A stretch of 61,422 bases of DNA from Flavobacteriales bacterium (GTDB taxonomy: Bacteria; Bacteroidota; Bacteroidia; Flavobacteriales; Flavobacteriaceae). Numbering within the stretch: position 1 is the stretch's first letter; each line of letters begins with the position of its first letter. The notes under the pieces were generated by a model. It was not told the DNA's origin, ran no database searches, and saw only the letters and a list, made by a program, of their open reading frames with translations. The stretch covers positions 1-61,422 of the forward strand of contig SGZE01000002.1 in NCBI GenBank assembly GCA_004214015.1, in the 5' to 3' direction. Both the position numbers and the translations under genes were made by a program. Shown piece by piece: positions 28,994-35,780 of the stretch.

Positions 28994-30765
28994 AATAGTA
29001 TATCCTTTTTACTTATTTCAATTTCAATTGGAATTCTAGTGATAATTTTTTGTGCTACTTTTTTAAATACTGGAGCAGCTACTGAATTCCCATAATATCC
29101 TTTAGATTTATTTGGTTTATTAATAACTACAATTGCAGAATATTTTGGGTTATCTGCAGGAAAATAACCTACAAAACTTGAAACATAATCTGTCATATCA
29201 GAAGCATATCCTGTCTGACTTGTTCCAGTTTTTCCTGCAATTTTAATATTTTCATCATATATATTATTTGCTGTTCCCCATGGTTTTTCAACCACATTCT
29301 TTAACATTAATTGAACTGATTTTAGTGTTTCCTCTGAGCAAATAGAAGGCATTATCACCTCCCTATCTATCTTATAAACTGGCTCCTGACCAAAAGCACC
29401 AATACTTTTAATAAAGCTAGGTTTAACCATCTCTCCATTGTTTGCAACTGCATTATAAAACGTGAGTGTTTGTAGTGGTGTCATACTAACTCCATAACCA
29501 AAAGCCATCCAAGGAAGGGAAAGCCCACTCCAATCTTTATCTGAAGGGTGTGGAATTTTAGGTTTACCTTCTCCCTCTATATCTACATTAATCTTTTGAT
29601 TAATTTTCATATTAATTAATCTGTCTACAAATCTTTCTGGATTATCTTTATAATTATCATAAATCATCTTGACAATTCCAGTATTCGACGAAACCTCGAA
29701 AGCTCTAGAAATTGGAATTATTCCATAACCCCTCCTATTAGAATCTTTAACCTCTTCATTATAGAATTTAAGCACTCCATTACCAGTGTCAACAGAGTCT
29801 GTCGGACTAACCACACCATCTTCCAAGGCAGCTATTAGACTCATTAATTTAAATGTTGAACCTGGTTCTTGACTCTCCCATATACCATAATTGATTTTTT
29901 CATAATACTTACCCTCAGAGGTTCTTCCCAAATTTGAAATAGCCTTGACCTTTCCAGATTTAGTCTCCATTAAAATCATTGTTCCATGATCAGCTTCATA
30001 TTTTTCTAATTGATATAACAATTCATGATGAACCATATCTTGTATTTGTGTATCGATGGTAGTATGTACATCATAACCTGGAACAGGTTTTCTTTTATAA
30101 TTAACTGTCATAGGCTTCCATTGGCCATCAGCAATTTTTTGCATTAATCTTAGACCACTTTTTCCAGAAAGATATTCTGAGTAAGCACCTTCAAGTCCAA
30201 TTCTCTTATATTTTCCATCTAGTAACTTTTCGTAACCTATTGTTCTTTCTGCAACTTTCCCTAAATGACTTTGTCTAGTATGGTGCTCTTTAACTATCAA
30301 TCCTCCTTTATATATTCCTTGATTAAAAATTGGAAATGACTTAATTTTATTTACATCGATAATTGATAAATTTTTACCTATTAATAAATATCTATTATTA
30401 TTTATTCTTGCATTTTTAAGATGGTTAAGAAAATATTCTTGAGTAGTATTAAAATATGCTGACAATTCTTTAGATAAGTCTGAAATATTATCAGAATAAA
30501 TACTAGATGAAGGTGTTTTTGAATCCCATCTTAATTCATATTTAACAACAGTTGACACTATTAAGTCACCATTATCTGAATAAATATTCCCCCTTGGTGA
30601 TTCAACTTCAATATTCTTTACAGCTTCGATTGTAGATTTAGTAATTGTTTCAACTTCAATGTTTTGTAGATAAAATATCTTACCAATTAAAAAAAATGAA
30701 AATAATAGAGACAAAAAGAATATTATATTCATTCTATTAGCTATTCTATTATTTGATTTACTCAT
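28990..30765 (-). CDS. ftsI: Septal penicillin-binding protein 3 (FtsI) without PASTA tail
   Basis: Class B transpeptidase that crosslinks septal peptidoglycan. The 591 residues comprise an N-terminal membrane anchor (IIFFLSLLFSFFLIGKIF), a dimerisation domain beginning near ESPRGNIYSDNGDLI, and the transpeptidase domain. The active-site motifs are EPGSTFKLMS (SxxK), EVSSNTG (SxN) and AGKTGTSQ (KTG). The protein ends soon after the transpeptidase domain. As I recall, many flavobacterial FtsI are longer and end with a PASTA domain, which is absent here with no sign of a frameshift. ftsL lies 1 base upstream. Confidence 0.96.
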   Translation of the reverse strand: MSKSNNRIANRMNIIFFLSLLFSFFLIGKIFYLQNIEVETITKSTIEAVKNIEVESPRGNIYSDNGDLIVSTVVKYELRWDSKTPSSSIYSDNISDLSKELSAYFNTTQEYFLNHLKNARINNNRYLLIGKNLSIIDVNKIKSFPIFNQGIYKGGLIVKEHHTRQSHLGKVAERTIGYEKLLDGKYKRIGLEGAYSEYLSGKSGLRLMQKIADGQWKPMTVNYKRKPVPGYDVHTTIDTQIQDMVHHELLYQLEKYEADHGTMILMETKSGKVKAISNLGRTSEGKYYEKINYGIWESQEPGSTFKLMSLIAALEDGVVSPTDSVDTGNGVLKFYNEEVKDSNRRGYGIIPISRAFEVSSNTGIVKMIYDNYKDNPERFVDRLINMKINQKINVDIEGEGKPKIPHPSDKDWSGLSLPWMAFGYGVSMTPLQTLTFYNAVANNGEMVKPSFIKSIGAFGQEPVYKIDREVIMPSICSEETLKSVQLMLKNVVEKPWGTANNIYDENIKIAGKTGTSQTGYASDMTDYVSSFVGYFPADNPKYSAIVVINKPNKSKGYYGNSVAAPVFKKVAQKIITRIPIEIEISKKDILF

Positions 30766-30766
30766 T

Positions 30767-31075
30767 TTAATCTTTAATTATTAGTTTAATAGGTTGATAT
30801 TTTGATATTGACAGACCGATATCTTTTAATCTAGATGTAACTTTAGATTCCATCTTAACATTCATTAAATCTAATTTTGTAGAAACTGAAACACTATTAA
30901 GAGTATTAACTTCTTTGTTAAGTTTTGTTATTAAAAATATTTTTTGATCTGCGCTATGACTACTATATATTGTAAACATGAGTAAAACTGAAACAAACAA
31001 TAGCATCCTCCAATTCTTCAAAGAATCTTTTCCAGCTAAAAAATCAATATTAACAAATGATAAAAAATTTTTCAT
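30767..31075 (-). CDS. ftsL: FtsL-like division protein
   Basis: Small bitopic protein (102 residues) with one membrane segment (MLLFVSVLLMFTIYSSHSA, ~25-43) followed by a short coiled-coil-prone periplasmic part. Sequence conservation is too low to identify it alone. Size, topology and position between rsmH and ftsI fit the FtsL-like protein of Bacteroidota, a divisome scaffold component. The ATG overlaps the rsmH stop (ATGA). Confidence 0.8.
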   Translation of the reverse strand: MKNFLSFVNIDFLAGKDSLKNWRMLLFVSVLLMFTIYSSHSADQKIFLITKLNKEVNTLNSVSVSTKLDLMNVKMESKVTSRLKDIGLSISKYQPIKLIIKD

Positions 31076-31971
31076 ATTCTTTCTGCTATTCTAAGTTTTG
31101 CACTTCTTGATCTATTGTTAATTAAGATTTCATTTTTTGAAGGTGTTATCATCTTGCCTACTTTAACTAAATTCAATCTTTTATTTCCATACAGATCAGA
31201 AGATGCCTCTTTCCTAAATCCTCCATTTTGTATGAATTTTTTTACTAACCTATCCTCAAGAGAGTGATAAGAGATGCACACTAATCTTCCACCTTTTTTT
31301 AAATACTGAGATGATTTATCCAATAAGGCCTCTATTACTTCTAGCTCATCATTAACTTCAATTCTAATTGCTTGAAATATTTTAGCAAAAAATTTATTTT
31401 CTTCTTTTTTATTTGTGAGAGGTGATAGGATTTTTTTTAGATCATTAGTAGATTTAATCTCTTTAATTAATCTTTGAGAAGTTATAGTATGAGAGATTTT
31501 TCTATAATTTTTTAGTTCTCCATAATTTTTAAAAATATACTCTAACTGATCTGTTTTAAAATTATTCACCACTTCTTTAGCATCAGTTTTTTGAGAATTA
31601 TTCATTCTCATATCAAGATCTGAATCAAATCTTGTTGAAAAACCCCTACTTGCATTATCAATTTGATGTGATGATATTCCAAAATCCGCAAGCAATCCAT
31701 CAATTTTATTAATTTGAAAATAGTTTAGGTAGTTGTTTAAATATTTAAAATTTGATTTAACAAGATTTAATCTCTTGTCTAATAGTCTGTTTTCTATTGC
31801 ATCTTGATCTTGATCAAATGCAATTAGCCTTCCTTTTGAATTTAGATTATTTAAAATCTCTTTAGAGTGACCACCTCCCCCAAAAGTTGCATCTACATAT
31901 ATTCCATTTGGGTTGATTTTTAAACCAATGATTGACTCTTCAAGAAGAACTGGTTTATGATACATTTTCAT
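31072..31971 (-). CDS. rsmH: 16S rRNA (cytosine(1402)-N4)-methyltransferase
   Basis: SAM-dependent methyltransferase acting on C1402 in the decoding centre. Signature segments are YHKPVLLEESIIGL, GIYVDATFGGGGHSKEIL (SAM loop), GLLADFGISSHQIDNASRGFS-type (seen as LLADFGISSHQIDNASRGF), FQAIRIEVNDELE and ISYHSLEDRLVKKF. The frame is open upstream to a GTG at 31983. I chose the ATG at 31971 (299 residues); ATG at 31965 is also possible. All overlap the end of mraZ, as is usual in this cluster. Confidence 0.96.
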   Translation of the reverse strand: MKMYHKPVLLEESIIGLKINPNGIYVDATFGGGGHSKEILNNLNSKGRLIAFDQDQDAIENRLLDKRLNLVKSNFKYLNNYLNYFQINKIDGLLADFGISSHQIDNASRGFSTRFDSDLDMRMNNSQKTDAKEVVNNFKTDQLEYIFKNYGELKNYRKISHTITSQRLIKEIKSTNDLKKILSPLTNKKEENKFFAKIFQAIRIEVNDELEVIEALLDKSSQYLKKGGRLVCISYHSLEDRLVKKFIQNGGFRKEASSDLYGNKRLNLVKVGKMITPSKNEILINNRSRSAKLRIAERI

Positions 31972-32422
31972 CTTTTTTATCACCCATTACTTCCTCTGCT
32001 AGATTTCCAAAATCTATTTTTGCATCATCTATTGCATTTTCATAAGAATCTTTATCCCATATTTCAAGAATATTTACAGCAGATGAAACAACTATTTCTT
32101 TAGAGATATTAGCGTGAGATATTAAATCTTTTGGAATTAAAATTCTTCCTGACATGTCAATTTCAATCTTTCTGACACCAGCTGTAAATCTTCTTATAAA
32201 GTCTATATTTTTTTTATTAAATCTATTTAGCTTATTAATCCTTAGCATTAAATCATCCCACTCCTTTGAAGGATACAACTCTAAGCAAGAATTGAATACT
32301 GCTCTTTTAATAACAAAACCACTTTTTAATTTATCGGACAATTGTTTCTTTAATGAAATTGGAAGCATGATTCTTCCTTTTTCATCAGCCTTACATTCGT
32401 ATGTCCCTATGAAGTGTTGCAT
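31955..32422 (-). CDS. mraZ: Transcriptional regulator MraZ
   Basis: AbrB-fold regulator of the division and cell-wall cluster, and usually its own repressor. The 155 residues have the two MraZ repeats with DxxGR motifs: KADEKGRIMLP in the first half and EIDMSGRILIP in the second. It is the first gene of the 14-gene cluster. A consensus -7 element lies 17 bases before the ATG, and three AAAGTGG repeats at 10-base spacing lie just upstream, matching the kind of site MraZ binds in other bacteria. Confidence 0.96.
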   Translation of the reverse strand: MQHFIGTYECKADEKGRIMLPISLKKQLSDKLKSGFVIKRAVFNSCLELYPSKEWDDLMLRINKLNRFNKKNIDFIRRFTAGVRKIEIDMSGRILIPKDLISHANISKEIVVSSAVNILEIWDKDSYENAIDDAKIDFGNLAEEVMGDKKDENVS

Positions 32423-32439
32423 TAATTGGTTGCTTTACT

Positions 32440-32447
32440 CAAATATA
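32440..32447 (-). promoter_or_regulatory. -7 promoter element for the mraZ-led cluster
   Basis: On the minus strand this reads TATATTTG, an exact TAnnTTTG match, ending 17 bases before the mraZ ATG at 32422. The -33 region would fall inside the repeats at 32459-32485. It is the only good promoter I see for the 14 genes down to yqeY. Confidence 0.7.
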
Positions 32448-32458
32448 AAATTTATTTA

Positions 32459-32485
32459 CCACTTTTTACCACTTTTTACCACTTT
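32459..32485 (-). promoter_or_regulatory. MraZ operator: three AAAGTGG repeats at 10-base period
   Basis: On the minus strand AAAGTGG occurs at 32485-32479, 32475-32469 and 32465-32459, each separated by 3 bases. Direct repeats with a 10-base period upstream of mraZ are the known form of MraZ sites: TGGGN repeats in E. coli and AAAGTG[T/G] with 3-base spacers in Mollicutes. Their overlap with the expected -33 region fits autorepression. Confidence 0.7.
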
Positions 32486-32532
32486 GTTGATAAGTTATTT
32501 AAATACAATCTATAATATTGATTATCAACAAA
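32483..32532. repeat. 11-bp inverted repeat between mraZ and the hydrolase gene
   Basis: TTTGTTGATAA (32483-32493) and TTATCAACAAA (32522-32532) are perfect inverted copies separated by 28 bases. TTATCAACA differs by one base from the DnaA-box consensus TTATCCACA. The left arm touches the last MraZ repeat. Confidence 0.5.
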
Positions 32533-32542
32533 ATAGATTGTA
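32504..32542. repeat. 9-bp inverted repeat interleaved with the preceding one
   Basis: TACAATCTA (32504-32512) and TAGATTGTA (32534-32542) are perfect inverted copies 21 bases apart. They interleave with the 11-bp repeat (order A, B, A', B'), so only one of the two could form a hairpin at a time. Protein-binding half-sites are the other possibility. Confidence 0.45.
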
Positions 32543-32567
32543 AAAAAAAAAGGTTATTCTTTATGCA

Positions 32568-32575
32568 TATATTTG
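32568..32575 (+). promoter_or_regulatory. -7 promoter element for the hydrolase-engB pair
   Basis: TATATTTG followed by C is an exact consensus match 17 bases before the ATG at 32593. Because transcription would begin near 32582, this element decides against an upstream in-frame start at 32518. Confidence 0.65.
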
Positions 32576-32592
32576 CAAATAAGTCAATAACT

Positions 32593-33360
32593 ATGGAAAA
32601 AGAGTTGATCAAAGAAGAAGGGTTTAGTTACATCGAAAAAGGAGAAGGAAGACCAATAATTATTTTACATGGATTGATGGGAGGATTAAGCAATTTTCAA
32701 GGAGTTTTTGAACACTTTCCATTAAAAAATTACAAGGTAATTATCCCTGAACTTCCAGTAGATAGCACACCTATTTTAAAAACAAATGTTGCTACTTTTT
32801 CAAAATTTGTAAAAGAATTTATTGATTTTAAAAACCTAAAAGATGTTATTTTATTAGGGAATTCATTAGGTGGTCATGTAGGACTTCTTTTTACAAGAGA
32901 TTATCCTGAATTAGTAAGTGGCTTAATAATAACAGGTAGCTCGGGTCTTTATGAGAAGTCATTGATTGGAGATGGATATCCTAAAAGAGGTAATTATGAA
33001 TATATCCAGATGAAAGCTGAAGAAGTATTCTATGACCCTAAAGTAGCTACTAAAGAAATAGTTGATGAAGTTTTTGCAAGTGTTAATGATCGTGAAAAAC
33101 TAATCAGAACATTATCTTTAGCAAAAAGTGCAATCAGACACAATATGGCTGATGACCTTCCTAAAATGGAAACAAAAACTTTAATTATATGGGGAAGACA
33201 AGATGTTGTTACTCCGCCAAATGTTGGAGAAGATTTTAATTCTTTGCTTCCAAATTCAGATTTAATATGGATTGATAAATGTGGACATGCTCCTATGATG
33301 GAACATCCAAATGATTTTAACGAAATAATGGAAAATTGGCTTTTAAAGAATAAATTATAA
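32593..33360 (+). CDS. Alpha/beta-fold hydrolase
   Basis: Predicted serine hydrolase of unknown substrate. From the ATG at 32593 it is 255 residues. The oxyanion region is IIILHGLMGGLSN, the nucleophile elbow is LLGNSLGGHVG (Ser91), the acid is near WGRQDVVTPP and the catalytic His is in GHAPMMEHP. The frame is open to an ATT/ATG region at 32518, but that lies upstream of a consensus -7 element at 32568, so 32593 is the better start. It is 11 bases before engB. From memory, the order mraZ, hydrolase, engB, gldC is common in flavobacteria. Confidence 0.88.
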   Translation: MEKELIKEEGFSYIEKGEGRPIIILHGLMGGLSNFQGVFEHFPLKNYKVIIPELPVDSTPILKTNVATFSKFVKEFIDFKNLKDVILLGNSLGGHVGLLFTRDYPELVSGLIITGSSGLYEKSLIGDGYPKRGNYEYIQMKAEEVFYDPKVATKEIVDEVFASVNDREKLIRTLSLAKSAIRHNMADDLPKMETKTLIIWGRQDVVTPPNVGEDFNSLLPNSDLIWIDKCGHAPMMEHPNDFNEIMENWLLKNKL

Positions 33361-33371
33361 TCAATTCGATT

Positions 33372-33974
33372 ATGAAAATCATTAATTCAGTTTTTGAAAA
33401 AAGTAGTAAAACCATTGATCAATGTCCAAACAAAAACCTACCTGAATTTGCTTTTGTAGGCAGATCAAATGTAGGCAAATCATCACTCATAAATTCTTTA
33501 TTAAACAATAAATCAATTGCTAAAATTTCCTCTAAACCAGGAAAAACATTACTAATAAATCATTTTAGAATAAATGATAAACTGTTTATTGTTGACCTTC
33601 CAGGATATGGGTATGCAACTGTTTCAAAAAAAATAAAAGAAGACATTAAAAATATACATGAAAATTATTTCAAGTTAAGAAAAGAACTATTATACACCTT
33701 ACTTCTTATTGACATAAGACATGATATTCAAAAAAAAGATGTTGAATTTATGGAGTTCTTGATCAACAACTATTGTCCTTTTGTAATAATTTTTACAAAA
33801 TCTGATAAATTAAAAAACAATGAGTTAGACAAACAGGTTGAAAATTTAAAAAAACAACTTTCTGTGTATTGGGAAGATTTACCTAAAATGTTTGTTACTT
33901 CTTCTAAAACCAAAACAGGAATTAGTGAAATTCATAGCTTTATTGAATCTTCCTTAAAAGAATATGCTATTTAG
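33372..33974 (+). CDS. engB: Ribosome biogenesis GTP-binding protein EngB/YsxC
   Basis: Small GTPase needed for assembly of the large ribosomal subunit. The 200 residues carry G1 FVGRSNVGKSSLINSL, G2 KPGKTLLINHF, G3 DLPGYGYATVSKK, G4 FTKSDKLK and G5 VTSSKTKTGISE. It is preceded by the hydrolase gene (11 bases) and converges on gldC, with an 8-base overlap at 33967-33974. Confidence 0.96.
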   Translation: MKIINSVFEKSSKTIDQCPNKNLPEFAFVGRSNVGKSSLINSLLNNKSIAKISSKPGKTLLINHFRINDKLFIVDLPGYGYATVSKKIKEDIKNIHENYFKLRKELLYTLLLIDIRHDIQKKDVEFMEFLINNYCPFVIIFTKSDKLKNNELDKQVENLKKQLSVYWEDLPKMFVTSSKTKTGISEIHSFIESSLKEYAI

Positions 33975-34296
33975 ATTGATCTGAAATTCTCTTTTCAAAT
34001 TCAATACAAAAATCTTCAATTAAGTTTACTAAGTTTTCTTCACCTGTAGCTTTAGATATAGATTGTTTCATTGATAAAAAAGTTTGAAGAGTAAAAGTTT
34101 TCATTTCATCAACAGGCATTTCTTTTGTCCAAAGATCCATTTTTAAAGTCTCTTTTTTTTTACTATCCCAAAAAGAGAGAAGCATAGCTTTTGAAGACTC
34201 GTCTATCATGCCGCCATCAGGAGCTGACCATGAAATTTGTTCAGGTATATTATTATCATCCAACTTCACCTTAATTGTTATTTCTGTTTCTTTCAT
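33967..34296 (-). CDS. gldC: Gliding motility protein GldC
   Basis: Small cytoplasmic protein (109 residues) whose loss in Flavobacterium johnsoniae reduces gliding; the biochemical role is not known. Diagnostic segments are ITIKVKLDDNNIPEQISWSA, the DGGMIDESSKAMLLSFWD stretch and KMDLWTKEMPVDEMK. It is read opposite to nadE from an overlapping divergent promoter region. In F. johnsoniae gldB lies beside gldC. Here only 52 bases separate gldC from nadE, so gldB is not at this site. Confidence 0.9.
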   Translation of the reverse strand: MKETEITIKVKLDDNNIPEQISWSAPDGGMIDESSKAMLLSFWDSKKKETLKMDLWTKEMPVDEMKTFTLQTFLSMKQSISKATGEENLVNLIEDFCIEFEKRISDQSK

Positions 34297-34313
34297 TTAA
34301 CTTTTTTAAACAC

Positions 34314-34321
34314 TAAATTTG
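34314..34321 (+). promoter_or_regulatory. -7 promoter element for nadE
   Basis: TAAATTTG followed by C is an exact TAnnTTTG match, 27 bases before the nadE ATG at 34349. Confidence 0.6.
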
Positions 34322-34323
34322 CA

Positions 34324-34331
34324 CAAATATA
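34324..34331 (-). promoter_or_regulatory. -7 promoter element for gldC
   Basis: On the minus strand this reads TATATTTG, 27 bases before the gldC ATG. It sits two bases from the -7 element of nadE, so the two polymerase footprints overlap and probably exclude each other. Confidence 0.6.
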
Positions 34332-34348
34332 TAATTTAATATTAGTTG

Positions 34349-35134
34349 ATGAAATATCCTGAAAAAGTTTCAAAACATATAGTTAGTTGGATAGACAATT
34401 ATCTTAATAAAAGTAAAATGAAAGGCTTTGTAGTTGGTGTTTCTGGAGGAATAGACTCAGCATTGACATCAACTTTATGCGCTGAAACTGGGAGGAATGT
34501 TCTTTGTATTGAAATGCCTATCAGTCAAGGAAAAGATCAAGTTTCAAGATCTAAAAAACATATTGAATGGCTTAAGAAAAAATATCCCAATGTAAGCTCT
34601 ATTACGATTAGTTTAGATAAAACTTTTGATTCATTTGTAGATTCTGTTCCTAAGGTTAAATCTCCAGAAAATGAACTAAGTTTAGCTAATACGAGATCTA
34701 GATTACGAATGGTTACATTATATTATTTCTCAGCATTAAAAAAGTACATAGTTGTAGGGACAGGAAATAAGGTTGAAGATTTTGGTATTGGATTCTACAC
34801 TAAGTATGGAGACGGAGGTGTAGACATAAGCCCAATTGCAGATTTGTTAAAATCCGATGTTTATTCTTTGGCTAAATTTTATAATGTAAATGATGATATT
34901 ATAGAAGCAATCCCAACTGACGGACTTTGGAATGATAATAGAAATGATGAAGATCAAATTGGAGCTTCATATGAAGAGCTTGAAAAAGCAATGCAAATAG
35001 CTAACAAATTAGATTATGAACTATCAGAGAGAGAAAAGGAAGTTTCAAAAATATATAAGACATTAAACTCTTTAAACAGACATAAAATGCTGCCAATACC
35101 CGTTTGTAAAATTCCAAAAGATTATCTTAGATAA
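34349..35134 (+). CDS. nadE: NH3-dependent NAD+ synthetase
   Basis: Last step of NAD synthesis: amidation of deamido-NAD with ATP and ammonia. The 261 residues carry the pyrophosphatase loop GVSGGIDSALTS, NTRSRLRMVTLYYFSA, GTGNKVEDFGIGFYTKYGDG and the ISPIADLLKSDVYSLA segment. The glutaminase domain of longer NadE is absent, so free ammonia is the likely donor. A TTG immediately precedes the ATG at 34349; I prefer the ATG. The response-regulator gene begins 1 base after its stop. Confidence 0.95.
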   Translation: MKYPEKVSKHIVSWIDNYLNKSKMKGFVVGVSGGIDSALTSTLCAETGRNVLCIEMPISQGKDQVSRSKKHIEWLKKKYPNVSSITISLDKTFDSFVDSVPKVKSPENELSLANTRSRLRMVTLYYFSALKKYIVVGTGNKVEDFGIGFYTKYGDGGVDISPIADLLKSDVYSLAKFYNVNDDIIEAIPTDGLWNDNRNDEDQIGASYEELEKAMQIANKLDYELSEREKEVSKIYKTLNSLNRHKMLPIPVCKIPKDYLR

Positions 35135-35135
35135 A

Positions 35136-35780
35136 TTGAAAAAATTAAAAATCTTAATTATTGACTCAAATCCAATTATTAATATTGGGTTTAAATCTAT
35201 ATTTAAAAACTCAGTAATATTTGAGGTAGCTGCATTTTCCAATAACAAAAATGAAATTAATGAGATAATGAATCAACAAGAAATTGATCTAGTTATATCC
35301 GAAATTAATTTTAAAGATGGAAATGTAAAAGATATTTTAAAATTATTCAAGAAAAAAGATATTGACGTCCCTTTAGTAATATTTACTTCTGAATCAAATG
35401 AAAATAAATCTGTTAACCTATTAAAATATGGAGCTTCAGGATTCATAACAAAAAATTTAAGAAAAAAAACAATAAAACGTATTATTCAAGATGTGGCTTT
35501 CACAAAATACGGATCAAAAGAATTGAATAAATTCACGAGACTTAAGAACAGATTTAGCTTTGATTATAATACAGAAAAATTAAATAGTCTTTCAAAACGT
35601 GAACTTGAAGTTTTAAAGTTATTCTTTAGAGGGAAAAGAAATATTGAAATTTCTGAAAAATTAAATATTAATCAAAAAACAGTAAATACTTATATAACAA
35701 GAATTATGAAAAAGCTTGAGGTTAATTCGAAAACTGATTTGTACTTATTAGCAAGAAAACACATTAAACAACCCTATTAA
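35136..35780 (+). CDS. LuxR/NarL-type response regulator with Glu at the phospho-acceptor site
   Basis: Two-domain transcription regulator of 214 residues. The receiver domain (~1-120) keeps the acidic Asp10, Thr84 and Lys106, but the residue aligned with the phosphorylated Asp is Glu56 (VISEINF where DLVLLDINLP-like sequences have Asp). This suggests a constitutive pseudo-receiver. The C-terminal domain (~148-208) is a LuxR helix-turn-helix: LSKRELEVLKLFFRGKRN, then ISEKLNINQKTVNTYITRI. The start is TTG at 35136, one base after nadE, so it is co-transcribed. No histidine kinase lies nearby. Its end overlaps the convergent dnaG by 17 bases. Targets are unknown. Confidence 0.88.
   Translation: MKKLKILIIDSNPIINIGFKSIFKNSVIFEVAAFSNNKNEINEIMNQQEIDLVISEINFKDGNVKDILKLFKKKDIDVPLVIFTSESNENKSVNLLKYGASGFITKNLRKKTIKRIIQDVAFTKYGSKELNKFTRLKNRFSFDYNTEKLNSLSKRELEVLKLFFRGKRNIEISEKLNINQKTVNTYITRIMKKLEVNSKTDLYLLARKHIKQPY

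Noticed and set aside
32154-32543. Open frame of 129 codons on the plus strand across mraZ
   Set aside because: It is antisense to the well-conserved mraZ gene and runs through its promoter and operator; the hydrophobic translation is what AT-rich antisense sequence gives.
32518-32592. N-terminal extension of the alpha/beta hydrolase
   Set aside because: A consensus -7 element at 32568-32575 lies inside it, and the protein from 32593 already has a normal N-terminus.
32423-32592. tRNA or small RNA gene in the largest gap
   Set aside because: No cloverleaf, no CCA-like end and no terminator; the gap is filled by promoters, MraZ repeats and inverted repeats.
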